NCBI GenBank assembly: GCA_947588665.1
Contig: CANPYU010000177.1
Span: forward strand, 1 to 14,922
Reading direction: 5' to 3'
Length of the DNA stretch: 14,922 nucleotides
Source of the DNA: an uncultured Bacilli bacterium
GTDB lineage: Bacteria; Bacillota_I; Bacilli_A; RF39; UBA660
Both the position numbers and the translations under genes were made by a program. The notes beneath the pieces are model-generated. The model had not been told where the DNA came from, did no database searches, and was given only the letters and a program-made list of their open reading frames with translations. Below, in pieces: positions 6,911 through 14,402 of this stretch (positions within the stretch are counted from its first letter, which is position 1; each line of letters starts with the position of its first letter).

Positions 6911-7138
6911 ATAGATACTCCTTCCTATTTTGTACAAAAAAACAGATATTGCTATCTGAATATTCCATATATTTTGAAAAGTTTGACTCTAAGCACCATC
7001 CCTTTAATGCTAGGGCAATTTTAGCCATTTTTTAGTGATTTTTACTTTTTTTTATTTTTTATTGTTTTTTATCAAAAAGATGTAATATACTAGAATCCAT
7101 TTTGCCTTGATTTTTCAATGGTTTTAGGAAAAATTAGA
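6911..7138 (-). promoter_or_regulatory. Conserved leader A with hairpin and T-run
   Basis: No gene is visible here, but the whole stretch is conserved in copy B (14532..14772). On the minus strand it holds, in order, an inverted repeat (7105..7121), A/T-rich tracts, a CCCTAGCATTAAAGGG element (about 7000..7015), and CAGATA-GCAA-TATCTG followed by seven T (6936..6958). The last is a weak terminator or attenuator-like hairpin directly before the ribosome binding site of the 42-codon fragment. No clear sigma-A promoter is evident inside; a weak TTGAAA/TAGTAT pair with a 20-base spacer is the best seen. Confidence 0.5.
6936..6958 (-). terminator. Attenuator-like hairpin, copy A (7 T)
   Basis: CAGATA-GCAA-TATCTG forms a 6-bp stem with a tetraloop followed by seven T on the minus strand, about 26 bases upstream of the ATG at 6910. 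The stem is short and AT-rich, so termination would be weak or conditional. Copy B has the same hairpin with fifteen T. Confidence 0.45.
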
Positions 7139-7204
7139 CTAAATATTTATCAAACAGTTGATACTATTTTTGTCTAACTCTGCTTTTTCATTTTTATTAC
7201 TCAT
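7139..7204 (-). CDS. Tiny ORF (21 aa) of the repeated junction
   Basis: The ORF reads MSNKNEKAELDKNSINCLINI and starts behind a strong AAAAAGGAG site at 8-base spacing, with an extended -10 TGGTATAAT about 40 bases upstream, so transcription and translation look real. The last codons and all following sequence are shared with copy B, while the N-terminal codons differ. It may be the start of a gene whose remainder was replaced, or a leader peptide. There is no recognisable domain, no membrane segment and no run of one amino acid that would suggest classic attenuation. Confidence 0.4.
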   Translation of the reverse strand: MSNKNEKAELDKNSINCLINI

Positions 7205-7241
7205 TAGAATCACTCCTTTTTGCAAGAAACTTTACTAATCA

Positions 7242-7250
7242 ATTATACCA
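7242..7250 (-). promoter_or_regulatory. Extended -10 promoter element of module 1
   Basis: The minus strand reads TGGTATAAT, a consensus -10 with an upstream TG dinucleotide. The best -35 at 17-base spacing is TCTAAA, which is weak, as often tolerated with an extended -10. It lies just after the recombinase-tail stop codon and about 40 bases before the tiny ORF, so it could drive the tiny ORF, the leader and regulator 1. Confidence 0.6.
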
Positions 7251-7257
7251 CATTTTT

Positions 7258-7416
7258 TTATGATTTTAGATACCTCAATGCATCTTCATATAAATTCTTA
7301 TATTTAAACATTACCTCAACTCCACCTCCTTCACTTATATAAATAACATCTACTAGTTCATTTAAAATATTCCTATCTATATAATCTAATTTTCCTAATC
7401 GTTTTATTTTTTTCAT
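7258..7416 (-). pseudogene. Orphan C-terminal tail of a large serine recombinase
   Basis: This 52-codon ORF contains LDYIDRNILNELVDVIYISE, then GGGVEVMFKYKNLYEDALRYL and a stop. This is the pattern of the extreme C-terminus of Firmicutes large serine recombinases (an L.R...ELVD.I.V.E segment, then an I.(I/V).FKY strand and a closing helix). No catalytic domain lies upstream. A related, more degraded tail occurs at 8479..8664: 7321..7367 and 8581..8627 share a stretch near 30 bases with a single difference. Neither tail can complete the truncated recombinase at 1031..2044 where it lies. I read it as debris of earlier insertions or module exchange. Confidence 0.65.
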
Positions 7417-7536
7417 TCATACAATAATTTTATTTAATAGCTTGTTACAAATAGTAGATAGGTTATTTCCCTATTGCTGCTAGGTATTTTATAATTATTA
7501 TTAGATTTATTAGTTATATTATTTATTTGTAATCGC
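7417..7536. other. AT-rich spacer without recognisable genes
   Basis: Between the recombinase tail and the terminator of the metallophosphoesterase I see only AT-rich sequence. The one structure is a small hairpin, TAGGTTATTTCCCTA (7460..7474), with 4-5 imperfect pairs. No tRNA, ORF with a ribosome binding site, or repeat was found. Confidence 0.5.
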
Positions 7537-7560
7537 AAAAAAAATTGGAATATTTCCAAT
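7537..7560 (-). terminator. Terminator of the metallophosphoesterase gene
   Basis: The minus strand reads ATTGGAA-AT-ATTCCAAT-like inverted arms (TTGGAA/TTCCAA around ATA) followed by eight T, starting 3 bases after the stop codon of the gene at 7564..8418. Confidence 0.8.
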
Positions 7561-7563
7561 CAT

Positions 7564-8418
7564 TTAATTTTTTCTTAGTGTTATGATAACTAATTCTGGT
7601 CTGTTATTTATTCTATAAGGCAAGATACTATTTCCAATTCCACGACTTACTATCATAACTGTTTTATTTTGTTCAAATTTTCCATTGGTATATTTTGGAA
7701 ATAATCCCTGATTTGGTGCAACAACCCCACCTATAAATGGAATTCTAATTTGTCCACCGTGTGCATGACCAGACAACACTAAATCAATATTTTTTTCTAC
7801 ATAATTATTAAATAATTCTGGTCTATGAGATAGTAAAATGCTATATTTACTATTATCATAGTCTATACTATTTAATTCATTTTCAATTATTTCAGAATCT
7901 TTAAGGTAGCCTATGTGTGTCATTTTTGGATCGCTTATTCCTATTAAATTTATTTCTGAATTACTTACCTTTAATGTATCTATTTTATCATCTAAAATAA
8001 TAACTTGATTTTCTGTTAATTTTTCTTTAAGTTCATTATAACATTTTTCACTAATACTTGATTCGTGATTACCAGAAACAAAGTAAATAGGTGCAATATT
8101 TTTTATTTTTTTTATAAATTGTATTGCTCTATCTATATTTGTTTTATTGGAATCTATTAAATCACCTGTTAAAACAATTATGTTGGGCTTTTCATATTCT
8201 ATTTTTTTTACTAATTGATCTGTTAACTTTTTATATTTTGTATTATGCAAATCTGATATCTGAATTATTTTAAAATTATTAAAAGAACTAGGTATTTTCT
8301 CATTTACTATATTGTAATTACTTATACTTAATTTTGTATTTTCATAATAAAAGTATAAATTACACAAAATTAATAAAGAAGTAATAACAAATGTAATAAT
8401 TATAATTTTCTTTTTCAT
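7564..8418 (-). CDS. Membrane-anchored metallophosphoesterase, YkuE/YaeI type
   Basis: This 284-residue protein has an N-terminal transmembrane anchor (residues 5-24), then a calcineurin-like phosphoesterase domain outside the membrane. All metal-binding motifs are present: SDLH (55-58), GDLID (85-89), GNHE (116-119), SHRPE (197-201) and GHAHGGQ (217-223). Length and motif order match the YkuE/YaeI family, some of which hydrolyse lipid-linked pyrophosphates or nucleotides; the substrate here cannot be told. RBS AGAGGCGA precedes the ATG. A TACAAT about 40 bases upstream could be a -10 box, so it may be a single-gene transcript ended by its own terminator. It lies between two recombinase tails, so it is probably cargo with no demonstrated link to the transporters. 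Confidence 0.92.
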   Translation of the reverse strand: MKKKIIIITFVITSLLILCNLYFYYENTKLSISNYNIVNEKIPSSFNNFKIIQISDLHNTKYKKLTDQLVKKIEYEKPNIIVLTGDLIDSNKTNIDRAIQFIKKIKNIAPIYFVSGNHESSISEKCYNELKEKLTENQVIILDDKIDTLKVSNSEINLIGISDPKMTHIGYLKDSEIIENELNSIDYDNSKYSILLSHRPELFNNYVEKNIDLVLSGHAHGGQIRIPFIGGVVAPNQGLFPKYTNGKFEQNKTVMIVSRGIGNSILPYRINNRPELVIITLRKN

Positions 8419-8478
8419 TAATTATCGCCTCTACAAATTAATATTCAAATTACTATTTCCATTGTAACATAAATTCTG

Positions 8479-8664
8479 TTAAAATAATGAATTTATATCT
8501 TGTTGTTCCAATCCTAATATAAATTTACTTCTGTTATCTGAATATCCAAATATTATATCGTTTCCTATATCTCTATTAATTTTACCTTCTTCATTACAAA
8601 TAACACCTACTAGTTCATTTAAAATATGTTTGTAATAAATCAAAAGATGAAACAATATATGCAT
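8479..8664 (-). pseudogene. Second, degraded serine-recombinase tail
   Basis: The open frame has HILNELVGVICNEEGK followed by NDIIFGYSDNRSKFILGL. It aligns with the tail at 7258..7416 (ILNELVDVIYISEGG..., then EVMFKYKNLYEDAL). The nucleotides of 8581..8627 match 7321..7367 closely, while the sequence before it (MHILFHLLIYYK) has no counterpart, so the fragment starts at a breakpoint. The ORF lacks a convincing ribosome binding site and lies directly downstream of an ABC gene. Probably not expressed as a functional protein. Confidence 0.5.
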
Positions 8665-8681
8665 CAAAAAAAGCTGGAAAT

Positions 8682-10454
8682 TTATTCATTAATCAACTTG
8701 ATTATTTTTTCTTTTAAAAATTTGTTAACAGGAACAAAAATTAATATAAAAGTATATACTAAAAAAACAATGCTATATATTATAATTGAATGTATTTTTG
8801 GAATAATATAAAAATTCGTGAATAGAAATATTATTATTGAAATAATAAATAAAATAATTATACTATAAAATAGAATTTTTAGAAATTGAATATAATATTC
8901 GAGTACAATATTTTTAAGTATTCTTTTTTTTGATATGTTAAATATTTGAAAATATCCTATTTCTTTTTTTCTAAAGTAGAGTTTAAAAGAAATTTCGTTG
9001 TTCACAAATAAAAACAATAATATACTAATAAATATTAAAACAATTATTAAGATATTAAAAATAAAATTTAGATTTTCAGAATAAGTTTCCACGAAATCAT
9101 CCCAATAAATAAATATTTCTTTATTTTTTAATGAATAGAGAAGTTCTTCGTCTCTATACAAGTCCTTAGAACTCATTAAAAGGAATGAACGTTCTTCTAT
9201 ATTTCCAAATTTAACTATATTTTGATATGGAACTAAAACAAATGAGTTTGAATTATCAATATTATAAAATGGATTAGAACTGTTTATTGTAGACAGATGA
9301 CTTTCATCATCTGTAATTATCCCACTAATTATAAAATTCATTCCATCAACCTCAATTTTTTTATTTATACCATCTTTATAATTTGAATCGTTAAATAATT
9401 TTTTATATGCATTTTTATTAATCATGATTTCATCATTAGAGGTTGGAAAATTTCCAAAGAGGATATAATCATCATTTAAGAAGATGCTATCATTTTTATA
9501 TGGCAAAGGTAAAAAATTCAAATCATTTTCAGATTTATAACTGTAATTTTCATAGATAGTAAATTCTGATAAATCCTTTATATCTTCATATAATTTTTCA
9601 TCAATATAAAACGTATTTATTGGATATTTATTTTTTAGAAATTTTAAATATTCCTTTTTAAAATTACTTTTAAATCCAATTAATAAAAAGAAAATTGCTA
9701 AAAGTAAACTACTTATAATAATAAATCTTTTAGAATTATGATTTTGTAATTTAATCTTTATATATTTGAAATCAATTTTTCTAAAATCTTCTTTGTTAGA
9801 TACAAAATTAGGTATAATTCTCTTCTTAGTTTCATTTTTTCTATAAATAATATTATCAATTTCGCCATAATTAAGATTAATTATTTCATCAGCTATTTCA
9901 TCAAAACAATTCTCATGTGTAGCAATAATTACTATTTTATTAAATGACTTTAACTTTTCAAATTCTTTAGCAACAATTTTAGCATTTTTTAAATCCAATG
10001 AAGCTGTTGGCTCGTCTGCTAAAATAATATCATTACTTTTTAGCAATGCTCTAATAATTGTTATTCTTTGTCTTTCACCACCAGACACTTCATTTGGATA
10101 CTTATTTAATATTTCAGTTACTTGAAACAAGTTTGCATAGTAAAGGATCTTTTTTTCATCCGAACTTACAAGTTTTAAATTTTCCATTATTGTTAATTTG
10201 AGAACTAATAAACTAAATTGCATTATATATCCAATATTTGTAATATTACGTATATTTGAAACTTTTTTCCCATCATGCAAATATTCGCCATTAAAAGATA
10301 AATCTATTCCTGCTAAAATATTTAATAATGTAGTTTTACCGCACCCAGAAAAACCTTTTAAAACATATATTTTACCATTTTTAAAAGTATAATCTATATT
10401 CTTTAGAACTTCTCTTTCACCATATCTCTTAGAAATATTTTTTAATTTTATCAT
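8682..10454 (-). CDS. Fused ABC ATPase - FtsX-like permease, second half-transporter
   Basis: This 590-residue fusion has a nucleotide-binding domain at residues 1-205: Walker A GFSGCGKTT (34-42), Q79, signature VSGGERQRITIIRAL (123-137), Walker [13 protein letters not shown] (143-154) and H180. A permease half follows with transmembrane segments at about 243-262, 464-485, 525-548 and 555-576 and an extracytoplasmic domain between the first two. The coupling loop is RKKEIGYFQIFNISKKRI, FtsX-like. The start overlaps the previous gene by ATGA, so the two are translationally coupled and should form a heterodimer with 10451..12328. The ATPase-first order is that of MacB, but here it lies in a Gram-positive operon with two different halves. 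Substrate unknown; peptide export or resistance is most likely from context. Confidence 0.88.
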   Translation of the reverse strand: MIKLKNISKRYGEREVLKNIDYTFKNGKIYVLKGFSGCGKTTLLNILAGIDLSFNGEYLHDGKKVSNIRNITNIGYIMQFSLLVLKLTIMENLKLVSSDEKKILYYANLFQVTEILNKYPNEVSGGERQRITIIRALLKSNDIILADEPTASLDLKNAKIVAKEFEKLKSFNKIVIIATHENCFDEIADEIINLNYGEIDNIIYRKNETKKRIIPNFVSNKEDFRKIDFKYIKIKLQNHNSKRFIIISSLLLAIFFLLIGFKSNFKKEYLKFLKNKYPINTFYIDEKLYEDIKDLSEFTIYENYSYKSENDLNFLPLPYKNDSIFLNDDYILFGNFPTSNDEIMINKNAYKKLFNDSNYKDGINKKIEVDGMNFIISGIITDDESHLSTINSSNPFYNIDNSNSFVLVPYQNIVKFGNIEERSFLLMSSKDLYRDEELLYSLKNKEIFIYWDDFVETYSENLNFIFNILIIVLIFISILLFLFVNNEISFKLYFRKKEIGYFQIFNISKKRILKNIVLEYYIQFLKILFYSIIILFIISIIIFLFTNFYIIPKIHSIIIYSIVFLVYTFILIFVPVNKFLKEKIIKLINE

Positions 10455-12328
10455 ATTATATCCCTCGTCTCCTGTAATATATTATACCAACCAATTTTTT
10501 TTATTTTTTTTGAGGTAAACAATAATGTAAAAGTGCTAACAACTATAACTAATGTATAAAAGATTAGAACTAATACATAATTAAAATCAAATAATCTAAA
10601 AGAAAAAATTAGAAAGATATCATTAATTTTATTTAATAATAAACCTATGATACAAGATAATATTGTCGCAACAGATAGTTGTTTCATTATTTGATATATA
10701 TTTGTAATAAAAAAAGCTCTTTTTACATTGTCAGAATTATAACCATAATAGTTAAAGGTACAATAATGGGACTTATAGTATTCTAATTTTGTTGCTGTGC
10801 GTTGAAAATAAAAAAGCAAAGAAACAATTACTCCAACAACTCCAAGTGGATAAAAAATATACGAAATTAAATTAAATGTCATTATTATATTATTAAATGA
10901 ATTTTCATATGGAGTGATAGTTACATCTGGATTATCCAAATATTTATTATATATTTCATAAGTTTTTTGAAAATTATCAAAGAATAAAAAATAATGTGTT
11001 GGATTTTTATAATAATCTTGTGTAAACTTTGAATTTAAAAAAATATTATAATCGACTTGTTCTGGGTAAAGCCCCATCGATTGAAAATACATATAGTCAT
11101 TTTTTTCAAACTTATCAAATACTCCACATATTTTAAAAATTTCTTCTCCATTTTCTAATTTTAATTTTATTTGGGTTCCAATAATGGAATTAAACTCTTT
11201 TTCTTCTACAATTGATAATGCATAATCATAAGATAAAATAATATCATGGTCATCTTCAAAATAATTACCTGCTAATAGTCTATCGGAAATTTTAAAATAT
11301 TTTCTAAAATATGGTATTGTCAAAAGAGTTATTTCGTAGTTATAGTCATAGCCTTTTCCATCTGTAAATCCTTTTTTTTCAATGTTCATTGCATAATCGA
11401 CAACCGTTTCTTTAATACTTTCTTCATTTAATAAATTATTGCATATATCTTGATGCGATGTATTACATATTACCTGCAATTGATTGACTTTATATTCTTT
11501 ATCAATGTTTGATAACAACTTTTTTTGAGGTGAACCACATAGAAAGCATATCAAAATTGCAATAACAAAAATTAGTGTTTGTAATATTATTTCTTTTTTC
11601 TCAAACTTTGAATAATTAAATTGTTTAGCCATATATTTTTCAAGTTTAGCTTTTTTTACTTTAGATACATTATCTACATTCTTTATATTATATACTGATG
11701 AAATTTTTTTATTATATTTTTTCTGATTTTCTAAGTCAATAACTTCATCGCAATATTTTTCTATTTCTACATCATGCGAGCTTATTAAGATTGTTACTTT
11801 ATTTTTTAAATAATAAAGAAGTTCAAAAACTTTTATTTTATTTTCATAATCTAATGAAGCAGTTGGCTCATCAAGTAACAAAATATTTTTATTCATCAAA
11901 ATCGCCTGCATTATTGCAATTCTCTGTTTCTCTCCTCCTGAAAGAGTATTTGGCATTTTGTCTTTCAAATGCAACAAGTTGAATTCTTTTAAAAAACTAA
12001 TAACAATATTCTCATCATTGTTGCATAAAATTAAATTATCATAAACTGATAGATAATTAATCAAATATGTATTTTGACTAATATATGCTATATTGTTCAT
12101 TACTTCTTCATTATCAACTTTTTTATAATATTTTTTACGAGAAAACTCAAAAGATACGAAACCACTATCATAGTCTACTAATCCGCAAATAATATTTAAT
12201 AATGTAGTTTTCCCGCTACCACTCCTGCCATAAATAAAATACATTTTTCCTTTTTCAAAATAATAATTGAAATTTTTAAGAACTAAATCGCAGTTATAAG
12301 TTTTTGAAATATTACGACACCAAATCAT
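10451..12328 (-). CDS. Fused ABC ATPase - FtsX-like permease, first half-transporter
   Basis: This 625-residue fusion has ATPase motifs GRSGSGKTT (34-42), Q85, LSGGEKQRIAIMQAI (129-143), LLLDEPTASLD (150-160) and H185. The permease half has transmembrane segments near 247-268, 487-510, 551-572 and 583-604 and an extracytoplasmic domain of about 215 residues. The loop after the second segment (YYKSHYCTFNYYGYNSDNVKR) is a divergent FtsX coupling loop. All ATPase residues needed for hydrolysis appear intact in both halves, so neither is an obviously degenerate site. The ATG shares one base (TAATG) with the stop of the lipoprotein gene, and the stop overlaps the next half-transporter, so lipoprotein and both fusions form one operon. 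Confidence 0.88.
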   Translation of the reverse strand: MIWCRNISKTYNCDLVLKNFNYYFEKGKMYFIYGRSGSGKTTLLNIICGLVDYDSGFVSFEFSRKKYYKKVDNEEVMNNIAYISQNTYLINYLSVYDNLILCNNDENIVISFLKEFNLLHLKDKMPNTLSGGEKQRIAIMQAILMNKNILLLDEPTASLDYENKIKVFELLYYLKNKVTILISSHDVEIEKYCDEVIDLENQKKYNKKISSVYNIKNVDNVSKVKKAKLEKYMAKQFNYSKFEKKEIILQTLIFVIAILICFLCGSPQKKLLSNIDKEYKVNQLQVICNTSHQDICNNLLNEESIKETVVDYAMNIEKKGFTDGKGYDYNYEITLLTIPYFRKYFKISDRLLAGNYFEDDHDIILSYDYALSIVEEKEFNSIIGTQIKLKLENGEEIFKICGVFDKFEKNDYMYFQSMGLYPEQVDYNIFLNSKFTQDYYKNPTHYFLFFDNFQKTYEIYNKYLDNPDVTITPYENSFNNIIMTFNLISYIFYPLGVVGVIVSLLFYFQRTATKLEYYKSHYCTFNYYGYNSDNVKRAFFITNIYQIMKQLSVATILSCIIGLLLNKINDIFLIFSFRLFDFNYVLVLIFYTLVIVVSTFTLLFTSKKIKKIGWYNILQETRDII

Positions 12329-13152
12329 TAATTATCGTTTAATCCTTTTAACATTTGTGATAAAGAAGTAAAACTAAAATATTTACCTTCATATTTTATA
12401 TCAATTTCTAACTCTTGTTTATTAATTATTTCGTCCTCCAATTTCAATATTTCATTATAATCATCTATTTGCTCATTTGTAGCTTTTTTTTCTTCTACTA
12501 GATCAGAAAGAAACTCACCATTTTTATCAATAAAATCGATTTTTATATACTCTATATTACCGTAATTAAGTATATATCCAATTCTAATTGTTCCATTTGA
12601 TATTTCTTTATCTATTGTTCCAACAAATGGTAATGAACCATATTTACCAAATTTTTTTTCTGGAGCATGTAAACTTTTTTCATATAAATTAATTACCAAA
12701 TCAGCATCAATATATTTTAAGTCTAGTTTATTTAAATCATCCTTTAATGTTTCATAATTAAAATTACTACTATTAAAATAATCTGTTATTTTATTTGTAT
12801 CTTCTCGTGTTTTTTTTCCGTATAGCAAAGAATTTACGTCCGAATCATAATATTCTATTATTTTTCCAGTATCACCATCAACCACTGGAATTCCAAACTC
12901 ATCGGATGTATCTTTTTTAAGCAAATCAAATCCATTGAAATCATATTCATTCAGTACAGTAAAATTACCATCTTGATCCTTAAAATATGAAGCGCAAAAA
13001 TAGTATATCCAATTATCGTCAACAGTTTCATAAGCACATTTATCTAAAAAATTAATTGTAGGTTGTGAAGACCCTTCAGACCTTTTACAGCCAGAGCAAA
13101 TTAACAAGAACATAAATGATAAAGAAAATAATACATATTTTTTTAACTTCAC
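12328..13152 (-). CDS. Lipoprotein of unknown family preceding the ABC pair
   Basis: The GTG at 13152 is chosen because AAGGAGG lies exactly 7 bases upstream; an ATG nine codons earlier would put that site inside the gene. The product then begins MKLKKYVLFSLSFMFLLICS and continues with a lipobox cysteine (CSGC, Cys22), a signal peptidase II site. The mature part of about 250 residues is acidic and soluble, with an early cysteine pair (DKCAYE, YYFCAS) and a Lys/Glu-rich helical region near residues 220-255. I do not recognise a family. It occupies the place the secreted peptide takes in module 1, between XRE-TM regulator and ABC genes. It could be an immunity lipoprotein, a substrate receptor for the transporter, or the cue sensed by the regulator. 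Confidence 0.8.
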   Translation of the reverse strand: MKLKKYVLFSLSFMFLLICSGCKRSEGSSQPTINFLDKCAYETVDDNWIYYFCASYFKDQDGNFTVLNEYDFNGFDLLKKDTSDEFGIPVVDGDTGKIIEYYDSDVNSLLYGKKTREDTNKITDYFNSSNFNYETLKDDLNKLDLKYIDADLVINLYEKSLHAPEKKFGKYGSLPFVGTIDKEISNGTIRIGYILNYGNIEYIKIDFIDKNGEFLSDLVEEKKATNEQIDDYNEILKLEDEIINKQELEIDIKYEGKYFSFTSLSQMLKGLNDN

Positions 13153-13189
13153 AACAATACCTCCTTCTGAAATCATCATATTATTGTTT

Positions 13190-13224
13190 AAAAAAAAAGT
13201 AAAGAGCTAAATTCGCTCTTTACT
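13190..13224 (-). terminator. Terminator between regulator 2 and the lipoprotein operon
   Basis: The minus strand reads AGTAAAGAGC-GAATTTA-GCTCTTTACT, a perfect 10-bp stem with a 7-base loop, followed by a run of T. It occupies the same position as the terminator at 5561..5597 in module 1 and shares the AAAGAGC core, though the stems differ. Confidence 0.88.
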
Positions 13225-13227
13225 GAT

Positions 13228-13244
13228 TGTGAAAATATTTCACA
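13228..13244. promoter_or_regulatory. Candidate operator palindrome, copy 2
   Basis: TGTGAAA-ATA-TTTCACA is a perfect 7-bp-arm palindrome directly abutting the stop codon of regulator 2. It matches the element at 5608..5624 (TGTG, AAATATTT core, CACA) in sequence and location, while flanking DNA differs. A candidate binding site for the XRE regulators; binding is inferred. Confidence 0.5.
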
Positions 13245-14357
13245 TTATTTTCTAAACCCAATTTTATCAATATAGTTATTAATAAAATATGTTATTTTTT
13301 CATTATCGCAATTACCAATTAGACACTTGTTTTCCATTATACCATATGAAAATTCACTTTTATGTTTATTTAAGTTTTCACTATCAACTTCATAATAAGA
13401 AATATCTGTTGAATTAATGTATTCAAAATGTTTACAATAATCCTTGTATTTTTCCTCAACAACATATAATGCAGCATTGTAATAATACTTTTCAGTTACT
13501 TTAAAATTTTTATTCTCTGATGTCAAATAATAACATTCTTCTGCTTCATCAAAATCAAAATTTTCTTTTATATATTTTGGTATTTTGTAATCTATTTTTT
13601 TTATTTTTTCTTCTGAACTTAATTTATTTTTTTTATATAATAAATTACTATTAGTAAAATCTCTTTTTAAACTAAGTTTTATTGTTTCAATTTTAGTATT
13701 ATTTACATATTTTATTTCTAAATAAAGATTTTCTCTAACATATTTTATATCTCCATATGGAATTTCTTCGTCATCTCCAAATTTATTAATATATAAAGTA
13801 GGTTTATAGTTATCAGAAAAAATAATCCTTTTATTATTATCTTTTTTGTAATATAAAGTTATTAAATCTATGTTGCTTTCATTTATATTTGGTATATCTC
13901 CTAATTGGATATACATTTTTTCATTTGATATAACCATAATACCATTTACAGAAATATCATTTTCATTACCACTAATAGTATATACACTGATGGATTTATA
14001 ATTACTTATAAAATAATATGTAAAAAAAGCTAACATCATAAACATAAAAACTAAAACACTAATTAAAATAATTGTTTTTATTTTTCTTTTACTTTCTTTT
14101 AGTATATTTATAGTTACTTCATTTACTTCATCTTTATTTTTTTTGTTCTCTCTTTCTCCATAATATATTTCATTTACACTTACATCAAACAATTTACATA
14201 ATTTTAAAATTATGTCATATTTAGGAACATATTTCCCTCTTTCCCATTTAGATATAGTTGTTCTATCCGTATATAGATGATTTGCTAGATCTTCTTGTGT
14301 CATCTTTTTTTCTTTTCTCAATTTTGCAATAAATTTACCTATTTTTTCACTATCCAT
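13245..14357 (-). CDS. Membrane-anchored XRE-family regulator 2 (HTH - TM - extracytoplasmic sensor)
   Basis: This 370-residue paralogue of the regulator at 5627..6736 has an HTH domain at residues 6-66 (MTQEDLANHLYTDRTTISKW, LCKLFDVSVNEIYYGER), one transmembrane helix near 97-118 (VFMFMMLAFFTYYFIS) and an extracytoplasmic domain ending with ENKCLIGNCD. Residues 1-21 and their codons are identical to regulator 1; the remainder is clearly homologous but much diverged, most in the sensor domain. The ATG at 14357 follows GGGAG by 8 bases. Its stop abuts the palindrome at 13228..13244 and a strong terminator, then the lipoprotein/ABC operon that it presumably controls. The paralogue's similar recognition helix makes cross-talk possible. 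Confidence 0.85.
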   Translation of the reverse strand: MDSEKIGKFIAKLRKEKKMTQEDLANHLYTDRTTISKWERGKYVPKYDIILKLCKLFDVSVNEIYYGERENKKNKDEVNEVTINILKESKRKIKTIILISVLVFMFMMLAFFTYYFISNYKSISVYTISGNENDISVNGIMVISNEKMYIQLGDIPNINESNIDLITLYYKKDNNKRIIFSDNYKPTLYINKFGDDEEIPYGDIKYVRENLYLEIKYVNNTKIETIKLSLKRDFTNSNLLYKKNKLSSEEKIKKIDYKIPKYIKENFDFDEAEECYYLTSENKNFKVTEKYYYNAALYVVEEKYKDYCKHFEYINSTDISYYEVDSENLNKHKSEFSYGIMENKCLIGNCDNEKITYFINNYIDKIGFRK

Positions 14358-14402
14358 AGCATTCACTCCCACATCTAAAATCTTTTATTATTTTACCACT
14401 TT

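Larger units (their letters stand above)
6672..7163. repeat. Direct repeat copy A (about 490 bp)
   Basis: This block is nearly identical to 14293..14797 in the same orientation. By eye there are about a dozen substitutions plus length changes in A/T runs, mainly 7 versus 15 A at 6936..6942. It covers the 3' end of a tiny ORF, the leader, a 42-codon replication-initiator fragment and codons 1-22 of the XRE regulator. Identity stops abruptly inside the HTH-coding region. Confidence 0.95.

Noticed and set aside
6977..7010. Plus-strand promoter-like TTGACT near 6980 in the repeat, with a 17-base spacer to AATGCT
   Set aside because: The -10 is poor and no gene or clear RNA structure follows on the plus strand. 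An antisense RNA is possible but unsupported.
8626..8811. Plus-strand open frames at 8626..8811, 10198..10392 and 11791..11982
   Set aside because: They are opposite the ABC fusion genes or their end, without start signals or recognisable domains.
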